Translations under genes and position numbers: made by a program
The notes under the pieces: generated by a model
What the model saw: only the letters and a program-made list of their open reading frames with translations
Databases searched by the model: none
What the model was told of the DNA's origin: nothing
Part shown: piece by piece, positions 1 to 8,525 of the stretch
Layout: every line of letters starts with the position of its first letter
How positions within the stretch are numbered: position 1 is the first letter of the stretch
Source of the DNA: 2-02-FULL-47-50 sp964479045
GTDB taxonomy: Bacteria > Pseudomonadota > Gammaproteobacteria > Eutrophobiales > Eutrophobiaceae
Length of the DNA stretch: 64,000 nucleotides
Assembly: GCA_964479045.1 (NCBI GenBank)
Contig: CAYZJI010000005.1
Span: forward strand, 1 to 64,000
Reading direction: 5' to 3'

Positions 1-271
1 TTTGTCCATCATTAAACATGGCTTCTACGAGAATCGTTTTGATCAGTCTCTCCACTCCAGGTTCGACATCATCTGTACTAAGAATATTTTTACCGTAATT
101 TATCGTATCTGCCAAATTCCGACCATCTCTGGCCTGTTCTGAAATCTCATCCGCCAGTAAAGCATACGCTTCCGGATAATTAAGCTTGTTGCCGCGCGAA
201 AGTCTTTTTCTTGCAAGTTCAGCCGACAGAAACAGAAGTAGCCGATCAATTTCATGTGTTGTCAAGTGCAT
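1..271 (-). CDS. ureA: Urease subunit gamma (N-terminal 90 residues, cut by window edge)
   Basis: The frame reads leftward from an ATG at 271-269 and runs off the window. The translation begins MHLTTHEIDRLLLF and continues with ARKRLSRGNKLNYPEA, EQARDGR, and a C-terminal stretch ending VEAMFNDGQ. These are the signature blocks of the roughly 100-residue urease gamma chain, so only about ten residues are missing. UreA, UreB and UreC form the nickel urease that hydrolyses urea to ammonia and carbamate in the cytoplasm; the rest of the operon should follow outside the window. A GGGG stretch lies about 10 nt upstream of the ATG. A terminator hairpin separates it from the upstream aminomethyltransferase gene, so it either has its own promoter in 272-512 or depends on read-through. 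Confidence 0.93.
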   Translation of the reverse strand, partial: MHLTTHEIDRLLLFLSAELARKRLSRGNKLNYPEAYALLADEISEQARDGRNLADTINYGKNILSTDDVEPGVERLIKTILVEAMFNDGQ

Positions 272-329
272 GATTCTATTGCCCCTGCATATCTCTATTA
301 AATTCTCGATTTACATTATGCTGCCAGTA

Positions 330-370
330 AAAAAAAGCGATGATCGTAATTCTAGTATAGATCATCGCTA
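330..370 (-). terminator. Rho-independent terminator downstream of the aminomethyltransferase gene
   Basis: On the minus strand a perfect 10-bp stem (AGCGATGATC, 361-370 paired with 337-346) with a 14-nt loop is followed by eight T residues. It lies between the stop of the GcvT-like gene at 513 and the ureA start at 271, so it ends the first transcript or attenuates read-through into urease. Confidence 0.85.
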
Positions 371-512
371 AATTACCAGAGGGAAGAGGTCCGGTATTTT
401 TTATATACTGCATGTGAAGTTACTACATATATTTATATAAAAATACCGCTTTATTTTTATTATTAAACTTCATTTAATATTTTTTGTGGCGAGCAAAATA
501 TATTTATCAAAT

Positions 513-1652
513 CTATTTTTTTGCTATTGTTTTTGTGTTACCTGGATCGTATAACGGCATTGATGAAAGTATTGCTATAGCACTTTTCCCGGAAGTTTTA
601 ATAGTATACTTTGCACCCTGTATTGCATATTGTGGTTGAACATAACCCATTGCGGTTCCCCGTTTAAATGTAGGTGAAAACGAACCACTAGTTACTTGTC
701 CAATTTTCTTGTCGCCCAGAAATATACCATCACCATTCTCTGCAACCGTGCCATCTGGAATTCTGAACCATACCATCGTTCGGCTTATTCCCTGTTCAAG
801 TATTTCCTGAAGAGCCTGTTTTCCGTTGAAATCCTTTTTGGTTAACTGCACCAAGCCACCGAGACCCGCCTCGAATGGGTTGGTATTTTTGTCATGGTCA
901 TTCCCAACAAGCAGGTATCCTGCCTCCTGGCGTAAACTTTCCAGCCCAGCTTGGCCGAGAGGCATGATTTTATATTCACCACCCGCTTTCATAAGTGCAT
1001 TCCATATGTTTTCTCCGTGGTCCGGGTGCAGATGTAGCTCATATCCGAATTCTCCCGTATACCCCATTCGAGCAATTCGGCAATCGATGCCTGCTACTTG
1101 GCCATTCAAAAAATTGTAATAAGGAATAGCCCCCAGATTTACATCAGTGAGTTTTTGCAGAGTGTCTTTACTATTAGGTCCCTGAATTGCCAGGGTTGTA
1201 TGCTTATCCGTAATGTTTGTCACTTCCACATCCATATCTGCGGCATTACTGCTTATCCACTCATAATCCTTTTCGTCTCCAGTAATAATTAGGTATTCAT
1301 CATCGGCAATCTTCCAGATAGTTCCATCGTCATGCATCAAACCATTTGAATTACAAAATGTTGTGTATTTAATGGAGCCGGGTTTCCTGTTAGCAAGGTC
1401 ACTTGTGCATATTTTCTGAACCAGTTCAAATGCATCAGGTCCTTTTGCCAACATCTCTCCCATGTAATGCAAATCGCAAACACTAACCCTTTCCCTAGTA
1501 GCAGTATGCTCCTCATGATGTCCAAAAGAGTACTCCCATGGCAAATAATATCCGAACAACTCTCTCATATCGGCGCCATATTCTAGGCCTACATTATAAA
1601 ATGGGGTTTTTTTGGTTTCTGTCATTGGTACCCTCTCTGTATTTTTTTCCAT
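513..1652 (-). CDS. GcvT-family aminomethyltransferase, substrate unknown
   Basis: A 379-residue cytoplasmic protein of the folate-binding GcvT/DmdA/sarcosine-dehydrogenase superfamily. Family features seen are the N-terminal TPFYNVGLEYGADM, LAIQGPNS near residue 165, RMGYTGEFGYELH near 205, and a C-terminal barrel with GQVTSGSFSPTFKRGTAMGYV. Relatives move a one-carbon group from glycine, dimethylglycine, sarcosine or DMSP onto tetrahydrofolate. No GcvH or GcvP gene is adjacent, which argues against an ordinary glycine cleavage system. Two starts are possible: the ATG at 1652 (AGG 8 nt upstream) and a second ATG nine codons later (AGAGGG 5 nt upstream). The 24-bp repeat operator lies 111 bp upstream. 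Neighbouring urease and folD suggest degradation of an N-methylated nitrogen compound, which is inference. Confidence 0.85.
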   Translation of the reverse strand: MEKNTERVPMTETKKTPFYNVGLEYGADMRELFGYYLPWEYSFGHHEEHTATRERVSVCDLHYMGEMLAKGPDAFELVQKICTSDLANRKPGSIKYTTFCNSNGLMHDDGTIWKIADDEYLIITGDEKDYEWISSNAADMDVEVTNITDKHTTLAIQGPNSKDTLQKLTDVNLGAIPYYNFLNGQVAGIDCRIARMGYTGEFGYELHLHPDHGENIWNALMKAGGEYKIMPLGQAGLESLRQEAGYLLVGNDHDKNTNPFEAGLGGLVQLTKKDFNGKQALQEILEQGISRTMVWFRIPDGTVAENGDGIFLGDKKIGQVTSGSFSPTFKRGTAMGYVQPQYAIQGAKYTIKTSGKSAIAILSSMPLYDPGNTKTIAKK

Positions 1653-1763
1653 TATTGTTACCTGGTATATTTTAATGTGAATTTGAAATACTTAAAAATT
1701 TACACGCAAATATTTAGATCCTGATAATTGTTTAAACATAATGAACAATCTATTTTCAAACAA

Positions 1764-1797
1764 GCACCAGTTTAAGACACTTATACAGTGCCAGTTG
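1764..1797 (-). promoter_or_regulatory. Direct-repeat operator, copy A
   Basis: Read on the minus strand, AACTGGC and ACTGGTGC half-sites have CTGG cores 24 bp apart, 111 bp before the aminomethyltransferase start. The same architecture recurs at 7725, 10357, 13348 and 13693. A -10-like TAGATT lies 13 bp beyond the promoter-proximal half-site, so a bound activator would sit next to the -35 region. The regulator is not identified. Confidence 0.72.
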
Positions 1798-1913
1798 ACC
1801 CTAAAAACCTACTCTTAACTGTATGTATATACTCGTGTTTTCTGGCCCAAGAAGCAAAGATGATTAAATCTGCAAGGTGGATATATTTATTATTACTCGC
1901 ATGTAAATGAAAT

Positions 1914-1947
1914 AAGCATATTCAACCTGAATTCCTGAAATATGCTT
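1914..1947 (-). terminator. Probable terminator of the peptide-type importer operon
   Basis: A 9-bp stem (AAGCATATT with AATATGCTT) lies six bases past the stop of the last ATPase gene and is followed on the minus strand by a T-rich, imperfect tract. The loop is about 16 nt, so this is a weaker call than the other terminators. Confidence 0.55.
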
Positions 1948-1952
1948 GTGAA

Positions 1953-2894
1953 TTACATTTTTGCTATCTCTTCATACCTGTGACAGGTTACCAAAGTATC
2001 CTGTAAATTCTTGATGGCGGGTCTTGTATTCCGACAGATATCATTAGCCCATGGACAACGGTGACTAAGAATACAACCATCCGGCGCAGTGAGGTTGTCA
2101 GATTCTCCAAGCTCAAACAAATCGCGATCTTGATCATCTAACGACAGCAGGAGTGCCCTGCTATAAGGGTGCTTCGGTTTGTAATAAAAGCCTGATGAAT
2201 CCGCAATCTCCAGTATTTCTCCGGCATACATTACAGCTATCCTGTTTGATACATACCTTGTTGCTGCGATATCATGAGATATAAATAAAGCGGCAAATCG
2301 TTCTTCAAGTTGCAATTTCCTGATAAGATTAAGCACCTGTGTCTGCACGGAAACATCCAGGGCGCTCACTGCTTCGTCAAATACAACAAAACGAGGTTGC
2401 GTGATCAATGCTCGTGCAATTGCTACGCGTTGTCGTTGACCTCCTGAAAGCTCGTGTGGATATCGTGAGGCAAATCCAGAAGCCAAACCGACCTTTTCTA
2501 GCATTTCTATAACACGCTTTTTACGTTCACTCTTCGAACCTGTTCCCATAACGTCCAGAGGTTCAGACACAGAAGTTGCGATGGTCAAACGTGGATTGAG
2601 GGCCCACTCCGGATGTTGGAGAACGATTGATCTCTCTCCCGGGGTTCCTTCTTTTTGACTGATTAATGGCTTGCCATTTATCAGTACCTCCCCGTTGGTT
2701 GGCTTGACCAAACCCAGACACAACCGTCCTAAAGTTGATTTCCCGGACCCGGATTCACCAACCAGGCCAAGTACCTCTCTCTCAGAGATATCCAGACTGA
2801 CACGTTTAACCGCATGCACCTGATTCCTGGAAAAATATTTTTTTCCGGCATACACTACATCTGCTTTGTCTAACTTTATGATATTTTTATCCAT
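1953..2894 (-). CDS. ABC importer ATPase, DppF/OppF type
   Basis: A 313-residue nucleotide-binding subunit of a peptide/nickel-class importer. Visible elements are Walker A GESGSGKST near residue 46, a Q-loop LQHPEWALNPR, the signature LSGGQRQRVAIARAL, Walker B FVVFDEAVSALD and the H-loop LFISHD. The C-terminal oligopeptide/HPY extension carries a Cys pattern (GCILSHRCPWANDIC then VTCH), as in many Opp/Dpp ATPases. It is the last gene of a five-gene unit on the minus strand, 30 bp after the DppD-type gene, and powers the two permeases with its partner. Gene order matches Dpp, Opp, Nik and glutathione importers alike, so the cargo cannot be read from this subunit. Confidence 0.93.
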   Translation of the reverse strand: MDKNIIKLDKADVVYAGKKYFSRNQVHAVKRVSLDISEREVLGLVGESGSGKSTLGRLCLGLVKPTNGEVLINGKPLISQKEGTPGERSIVLQHPEWALNPRLTIATSVSEPLDVMGTGSKSERKKRVIEMLEKVGLASGFASRYPHELSGGQRQRVAIARALITQPRFVVFDEAVSALDVSVQTQVLNLIRKLQLEERFAALFISHDIAATRYVSNRIAVMYAGEILEIADSSGFYYKPKHPYSRALLLSLDDQDRDLFELGESDNLTAPDGCILSHRCPWANDICRNTRPAIKNLQDTLVTCHRYEEIAKM

Positions 2895-2924
2895 CGAGTT
2901 TTTCAGATCTATTACGAATCTACA

Positions 2925-3920
2925 TTATATTACTGCTGTTGAAGTTACTGCTGTTGCAGACTCATGGTTGTGCAGTTTCTCTGCGTGATGACAAGCGACG
3001 AAACGATGATTAACAGTACGTAACGGTGGTCGCTCTGCTAGACATCTTGTTGAATCCGCCCACTGGCAACGTGGCGCGAAAGCACAACCTCTGGATACTT
3101 CATGAAGAACTGGTGGAACACCAGGTATGGCCTTGAGCCAGTCGCCTTGTTTCTCATTACCTGGGGCTGCTCGCAACAGTGCCTTGGTATATGGATGTGC
3201 AGGTTGTTTGAATACAGTCTTGCTTGGACCTGTTTCTACTACTCGTCCGGCATACATCACTGAGATATTATCGCAATACCTGGCAACCAGTCTCAGTTCA
3301 TGACTGAGTAACACTATTGACGCTCCGGTCTCATCTCGAATCGAAAGAAGAAGTTTCAGAATCTGTTCTCGGATGGAAGCATCAAGTGAGGCCGTAGGCT
3401 CATCTGCAATCAACAACGATGGTTGTTTAGAAATAGCTATTGCTATAACGACTCGCTGCGCCATTCCCCCGGAAAGTTGATGTGGGTAACTGCGTGCTAC
3501 ACGTTCTACATTTTGCAGACCGGTTTTTCTTAGTAACTTGTATACAAGATCATCCGAAGCGTGTTCTTTTAAAGAAAGTTGAATTTGACGCCTTACTCGC
3601 ATTGTTGGATCCAATGCGCTCATCGGGTTCTGAAAAATAAAACCAAGTCGTTCCTGCCGTAGACTTCTTATTTCTTGATCGTTTCTTTTAAATACAGATT
3701 TTCCATCAAATAGCAAATCCCCTGTCTCTCTACAACTGTTAGACGGTAGCAGGCGTCCGATTGCCATACCGAGAGTAGTTTTGCCTGATCCACTCTCACC
3801 AACGAGCCCAACTATCTGACTTCGTCCCAGAACAAAATCTGCCCCATCGAGCGCGTAAATAACACCATGTCTGGTTTTATAGCTAATACGTAAATCCTGC
3901 GCCTCTACCAGATTGCTCAT
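2925..3920 (-). CDS. ABC importer ATPase, DppD/OppD type
   Basis: A 331-residue ATPase with Walker A GESGSGKTT near residue 40, signature LSGGMAQRVVIAIAI, Walker B LLIADEPTASLD, H-loop LLSHE, and the C-terminal Cys motif GCAFAPRCQWA of the oligopeptide-transporter family. It pairs with the following DppF-type subunit on the cytoplasmic face of the permease. Its start overlaps the stop of the DppC-type gene by 4 bp (ATGA), which indicates translational coupling. Confidence 0.93.
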   Translation of the reverse strand: MSNLVEAQDLRISYKTRHGVIYALDGADFVLGRSQIVGLVGESGSGKTTLGMAIGRLLPSNSCRETGDLLFDGKSVFKRNDQEIRSLRQERLGFIFQNPMSALDPTMRVRRQIQLSLKEHASDDLVYKLLRKTGLQNVERVARSYPHQLSGGMAQRVVIAIAISKQPSLLIADEPTASLDASIREQILKLLLSIRDETGASIVLLSHELRLVARYCDNISVMYAGRVVETGPSKTVFKQPAHPYTKALLRAAPGNEKQGDWLKAIPGVPPVLHEVSRGCAFAPRCQWADSTRCLAERPPLRTVNHRFVACHHAEKLHNHESATAVTSTAVI

Positions 3921-4792
3921 GATATTTCCCTCTCTCGTATCGGTTCTATGACATCTCTCAAACCGTCCCCTAAAAGATTAATCGAGAGAATTACTAGTGA
4001 AAGAACTGAGCATGATGCAAAGACCATCCAAGGCGCAACGGTAAGATATAACGAACCCTGTCTTACCAATGAGCCGAGAGATGCTTCTGGAGGCTGCACC
4101 CCGATCCCGAGGAAACTTAACACTCCTTCTATGATTATTCCTATAGATATCGCATATGTTAACTGGACAATGCTTGAACCAATAATATTTGGTAAAATGT
4201 GTACACACAAAATTCTTGTTAATGACGCACCTGCAACTTCTGCTGCTATAATAAATTCCCTTCCTGCCACCTTGATAGTTACTGATCGAACCAATCGCAC
4301 AAACATTGGCAGGGTTGCAAATGCTATAACTCCTACCACAGAAGTTGTTCCCGGCCCCATAATGGCTGTAACCAGTAATCCGACAAGAACAATAGGGAAT
4401 GCAAATTGTATGTCGGCGATACGGACTATCAGCCCATCCATAAATCCACCAACATATGCCGACAACATACCTAAAAATACTCCGATAACAGCAGTAATCA
4501 ATACTGCAACGGTGACCAGAAGTAAAGACACCTTTAATCCGTCAACAAGTCTCGGTAGGTACGAACGACCAAGCTCATCAGTTCCAAGTGGAAACTCAAG
4601 AGAGGGACTTGAGAGTCGCGGACCTGCGCCAATTTTTTCCGAGTCACCAATAGGAAGGTAAGGCCCTGTGAGCGCAAGAATAACCAAGCCTGCCAGTATC
4701 AGAGCTGCCGCTCCGGATATACGGTCATTCCGGACAAAAGAAATTATTTTATTAATGATCTCAGCCATGTATTTTTTCAGAATTGTTATCAT
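3917..4792 (-). CDS. ABC importer permease, DppC/OppC type
   Basis: A 291-residue inner-membrane subunit with about six hydrophobic segments. The coupling (EAA) motif region is EFIIAAEVAGASLTRILCVHILPNI near residue 180. The N-terminal motif LGTDELGRSYLPRLVDG is the hallmark of the OppC_N region. It forms the translocation channel with the DppB-type permease encoded 14 bp upstream. The cargo is unknown. Confidence 0.92.
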   Translation of the reverse strand: MITILKKYMAEIINKIISFVRNDRISGAAALILAGLVILALTGPYLPIGDSEKIGAGPRLSSPSLEFPLGTDELGRSYLPRLVDGLKVSLLLVTVAVLITAVIGVFLGMLSAYVGGFMDGLIVRIADIQFAFPIVLVGLLVTAIMGPGTTSVVGVIAFATLPMFVRLVRSVTIKVAGREFIIAAEVAGASLTRILCVHILPNIIGSSIVQLTYAISIGIIIEGVLSFLGIGVQPPEASLGSLVRQGSLYLTVAPWMVFASCSVLSLVILSINLLGDGLRDVIEPIREREIS

Positions 4793-4806
4793 TACTCTGC
4801 TTCAGT

Positions 4807-5757
4807 TTAACTAGCCAGCCGCGGATCAATAACCACGTATACCATATCAGCCAGCATGTTTATGATGACATATACTGCAGTTGCCAATAATGCCCCGGCC
4901 TGCACGATTGCATAATCTCTATTCATCAAGCCAGCGTAGGTGTAGAGTCCGATACCTGGTATTGAAAACAACACCTCGACAATAATTGCTCCGCCAAGCA
5001 AGAACCCTAGATAATTTCCTGTAACAGTAACGACAGGAATGGCCGCATTACGCAAGACATGGTGCGTAACGATACTGAATGGTTTTTCTCCACATGCTAC
5101 CGCAAACGTTATGTGCCCTTCTGTCATGACCGTTTTTACAGCATCACGCGTAGTTCTCAATACAAGAGCAATACCAAAAACGGAAAGCGTTATAGATGGT
5201 AAAACCATTGCTTTTAAATTACTTACTGGGTCGGAAAAAAACGGGACGTAGCCACCGATTGTTAATACAAGTGGCCATGCTGTAAACACGTAAAGGAAAA
5301 CACTTCCTAAAACGAAATCTGGAACACTGGCTCCCAATGCTCCAATAACTCGGCTGGAATTTCGAATCCATTTTTTACCAGTAGCCAAACCAGACATGAT
5401 ACCGAGAGGTATGCCGACAAACAGCGCAATCAACAAGGACACTAACGCAATCTGTATTGTGACCGGAGCTCGTCGAAGCAACTCTTGTGAAACAGATCCT
5501 TGGGTAACCATCGACACACCAAAATCACCTTGTATAACTGATGTAAACCAGAGTATGTATTGCTCAATTACTGGTTTATCCAGCGCGTATTTCTCAATTA
5601 TGAATTCACGAGATTCTGGCGTTGCCAATGGACCCAGGACTACTTGCTCAAAGCCTCCTGGCACCAATCGCATTGCTATAAAGATTACAATTGATGCCCC
5701 AACCAATGTTGCAAACGCTATAACTAACCTGCTTACCAAATAACGTAATATATACAT
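4807..5757 (-). CDS. ABC importer permease, DppB/OppB type
   Basis: A 316-residue permease. It opens with MYILRYLVSRLVIAFATL, typical of DppB/OppB, followed by RLVPGG, a periplasmic loop, GIPLGIMSG, the coupling region TFAVACGEKPFSIVTHHVLRNA near residue 220 and the C-terminal DYAIVQAGALL and VIDPRL blocks. It lies 133 bp downstream of the first binding-protein gene in the same direction and is probably in that operon. No terminator is visible in the gap. Confidence 0.92.
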   Translation of the reverse strand: MYILRYLVSRLVIAFATLVGASIVIFIAMRLVPGGFEQVVLGPLATPESREFIIEKYALDKPVIEQYILWFTSVIQGDFGVSMVTQGSVSQELLRRAPVTIQIALVSLLIALFVGIPLGIMSGLATGKKWIRNSSRVIGALGASVPDFVLGSVFLYVFTAWPLVLTIGGYVPFFSDPVSNLKAMVLPSITLSVFGIALVLRTTRDAVKTVMTEGHITFAVACGEKPFSIVTHHVLRNAAIPVVTVTGNYLGFLLGGAIIVEVLFSIPGIGLYTYAGLMNRDYAIVQAGALLATAVYVIINMLADMVYVVIDPRLAS

Positions 5758-5890
5758 CGTATTGCTTATATACTCCTCTTAAGTCAATAACACACAAACA
5801 ATGACTTGCATTCCCATTCAGTTTTACTTTAAGAGCATAATTTGCCTTTAGATGTGCATGACATATACTCGCCTGGCTCGACTGTTAAAT

Positions 5891-7477
5891 TTACTTATCT
5901 TTCCTGGTAAATTCTGTAACATATTTCAATGTATTGAAGTTACCTTCTATAGGACTGAACCGCGCTTCGATTTTATCCTTTCGGTAACCAATGTAATCTG
6001 GCTTACTGACTAGCGGCAACATATTTGCGTTGTCATATATAATCTGACACGCTTGTTCAATTACATCATGTCTCTCGCTCCCTTTGTTGAGACGGCGGGC
6101 TTCATGAACCAGGTTATTATACTGGACGTTCGGGACCAGAAATCCTTTATTCCACCCGGCCCATTCCGGATTCCAGTTTGACAGTATCTGCACGGGGTCT
6201 GAATAACCGGCAAACCAGGATAAGGCTAAATCAAAATCTGTTTTTTCCGAGAAGACGCGATTATACCAGTCTGCGGCTGGCACCTGCTCCACCTTGGCGT
6301 TTATTCCCACATCCGCAAGGCTTGCCTTGATAACTTGCGCAATGAGCGGATAGGTAACCAGCACTGAAGAGGCGACAATCCCGATATCAAGTTTCTTTAT
6401 TCCCTTTCCTTCTAAAATCTCTTTCGCCTTGAGTATTCTCGAATCACGTGGCGAGGAATAGATCGGATGATTTCTACAAAGATCAATTTTGAATCCTTTT
6501 GGCACCACATAATCTACTGAAGATTTTCCGCCAAATACTGCATTAACGATGGCTTGACGATCCAGCGCCAGAGCTACAGCGTAACGAACGTCCCTATCTT
6601 TAAAAGGTGAGTCGTCTTCAATTGCACTAATGTCCAGTCTAAAGTAATTCGTCGTATTCTGTATGATCGATTCTACATTGGGGATACCACTGAGAAGGTT
6701 CGGGGCTTCCGGATTTTCAAAGTTTGCGACATCCAGACTTCCATCCCGTAAACCGGCGAGCCTGGCCGTGTCATCAGGGACGATTCGTACAAGCAAATTT
6801 TCTGTTTTAGGGTATCCTTTTTTCCAGTAATGAGGATTACGAACAAGATGCCAGGATTCGTTCTGTCGGTGCTCAGCCACCATATATGGCCCGGAACCCA
6901 ACATCTCCTTGGAAGGATCAAATGTCCCGTTTTGCAGCTCTTGAATAGGATAAATCGCAGTCATGCTGACTGACAAGACCGAAAGCAAGGTCGAATTAGG
7001 TTGTGTTAATACCAGTTTTACGGTGTACTCGTCGAGAGCAACTACTTCCTTAATGTCACCAATTTGCCGGCCTGCATAACTGCCCAACTCCGGATCAGTT
7101 AATCGCTTAAGGCTCCCGACTACATCCTCTGCCGTTAATGGCCGTCCATTTGAAAATTTTGCATTTTTACGTAAATTGAATATATATGTGGTAGGACTGG
7201 GCTGCTCCCATGATTCAGCTAGGCCAGGTGCTATTTCCAGATCATCTGTAGTTGATACCAGGGTGTCATATATAAAATAATACATCGACCATGACGTCCC
7301 ATCTGCTGACAAATGCGCGTCAGTTGAAAGCACTTCTGACGGCTTCCCCCAGGTTATTGTGTCACCTTTCGCTTCTGCTTGTGACCATGGAAGTACTGCA
7401 AATATCGTTATATATAACAAGTAGAAAATATTCACCATCCGACCACTCTTAATATTGTACATGGGATACCACCTCAT
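5891..7477 (-). CDS. Periplasmic substrate-binding protein, family 5 (peptide/nickel/opine class)
   Basis: A 528-residue exported binding protein. The N-terminus has a charged stretch and then a hydrophobic segment (MVNIFYLLYITIFAVLPWSQ) ending near AEA, consistent with a signal peptide. SBP_bac_5 landmarks are LAESWE followed by FNLRKNAKFSNGRPLTAEDVV near residue 125, GSGPYMV near 205, and DVRYAVALALDR near 310. It heads the operon with the four importer subunits and should deliver ligand to them. The ligand could be a peptide, opine, metal chelate or methylated amine; nothing here decides. Operator copy B lies 247 bp upstream and the long leader is duplicated upstream of the second binding protein. 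Confidence 0.88.
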   Translation of the reverse strand: MRWYPMYNIKSGRMVNIFYLLYITIFAVLPWSQAEAKGDTITWGKPSEVLSTDAHLSADGTSWSMYYFIYDTLVSTTDDLEIAPGLAESWEQPSPTTYIFNLRKNAKFSNGRPLTAEDVVGSLKRLTDPELGSYAGRQIGDIKEVVALDEYTVKLVLTQPNSTLLSVLSVSMTAIYPIQELQNGTFDPSKEMLGSGPYMVAEHRQNESWHLVRNPHYWKKGYPKTENLLVRIVPDDTARLAGLRDGSLDVANFENPEAPNLLSGIPNVESIIQNTTNYFRLDISAIEDDSPFKDRDVRYAVALALDRQAIVNAVFGGKSSVDYVVPKGFKIDLCRNHPIYSSPRDSRILKAKEILEGKGIKKLDIGIVASSVLVTYPLIAQVIKASLADVGINAKVEQVPAADWYNRVFSEKTDFDLALSWFAGYSDPVQILSNWNPEWAGWNKGFLVPNVQYNNLVHEARRLNKGSERHDVIEQACQIIYDNANMLPLVSKPDYIGYRKDKIEARFSPIEGNFNTLKYVTEFTRKDK

Positions 7478-7539
7478 ATTTTATTTGCAATAATTATTAT
7501 ACGGATCTCAATTATTGAGATTCAGTACCTTCTTGGATT

Positions 7540-8170
7540 ACTACGGTGTTGTATCTAACTTTGTTTCTAACAATACTAATAATGCACTCTTTAAAGTTAA
7601 TCTTTTGATATTTATTATTAAGAAAATGATTACCTATAAGTATTTCGAAAATATATAATTACTTAATGTTTATTAATAAAAATACTGTTTCCGAAACTTA
7701 TCATTTGTATATAATTAAGCGGAAGCACCAGTATTCGAATAAAATTAGGTGCCAGTTATGCAAGAAACGTTTTTATCCGGTAAAACACAGATCAGATTAA
7801 GAGAATACAGAATTAATCGGATTTTTTTATTGAGAATTAAAATACACGGTTGTTGTATAGATAATCCTTCCGGTTAATTAAACATAATAGGGCTTTCGTA
7901 ATGCCACGATATGTAACCGTTCATACTGTCGAGTTAGTTTACGGATGTGTGGCAACAGCAAAAGAAAAATTCAATGGTGCGAGTTTTGTTTTATCTTTTG
8001 GTTTCGGGCTAGGCGGTAATTCCTGAAACAGGAAATATTATTCATGATATAGCGTTTGTGGTTCACTGAGCCAAGGAATTCCGGAAACATATTGCAGTTG
8101 GCGATTTTGGCCGCCTCAGTATTTTATGGTGAGCACAACAGGAAACGGGCAAATGTGTTCCCGTTACAGG
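7540..8170. repeat. Duplicated upstream region, copy 1
   Basis: Most of the 1-kb gene-free stretch 7478-8525 is a diverged copy of the region at about 10180-10745. Shared landmarks are operator copy B, the identical 16-mer ATGTAACCGTTCATAC at 7911, a GGTGCGAGT block near 7976, a TATTATTCATGATATAGCGTTTG block near 8036 and AGGAATTCCG at 8074. Boundaries are by eye. Neither copy holds a convincing gene. A short minus-strand frame beginning MNNIS is shared by both but diverges after about 15 codons. The remaining 8265-8525 is the 3' flank of the second binding-protein gene. Confidence 0.7.
7725..7758 (-). promoter_or_regulatory. Direct-repeat operator, copy B
   Basis: Minus-strand half-sites AACTGGCA and ACTGGTGC have CTGG cores 24 bp apart, 247 bp before the first binding-protein start. 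TATATA begins 13 bp past the proximal half-site, as in copy C. It probably controls the five-gene importer operon. Confidence 0.75.
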
Positions 8171-8230
8171 TGCTGTATTTATATAGAGCGGGAAAAATAC
8201 CTTCAACCTACAAAATTATTTTTTTCTAAT

Positions 8231-8264
8231 AAAAAAGGCCTGCATGAAAATATAGTGCAGGCCT
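8231..8264 (-). terminator. Rho-independent terminator of the second binding-protein gene
   Basis: A perfect 9-bp stem (AGGCCTGCA with TGCAGGCCT, 8236-8264) with an 11-nt loop is followed on the minus strand by a run of T. It implies that the second binding protein is transcribed alone. Confidence 0.85.
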
Positions 8265-8525
8265 GATTCAAAGATGAATACTGCAATTAACTATCGATAC
8301 GTGTGGCCTTGGGATAACAAACCAAGAACGTTTACGTGGTCAGATTGTCTGTCAACGTCTGAATTATTTAATGCAAGCGAATATTATTTGTTATTTCAGC
8401 GTGCGCACAAACGCGTTTGCTTTTAATTCTTACTTTAGAGAACACTTTCTGCGCGATGCTCTGACACCCTTATGTATGAAACTGCATAACCCTATTTCAC
8501 TTGCAGTTTGTCTTGTTTATTGTAA

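Larger units (their letters stand above)
1653..1952. other. AT-rich promoter region of the aminomethyltransferase gene
   Basis: This 300-bp gap holds operator copy A (1764-1797) and the hairpin ending the upstream importer operon (1914-1947). I see no supported small gene or RNA in the remainder. Confidence 0.7.

Noticed and set aside
1953..7477. NikABCDE nickel importer, given urease nearby
   Set aside because: Gene order and subunit types are shared by Dpp, Opp, Nik and others, and I see no nickel-specific residues in the binding protein. Left as cargo unknown.
7880..8140. Riboswitch in the duplicated leader, because of a GGTGCRAGT-like block
   Set aside because: I cannot build the conserved core of any known riboswitch class, and the block lies farther from the gene than the operator-promoter, so it would not be in that transcript.
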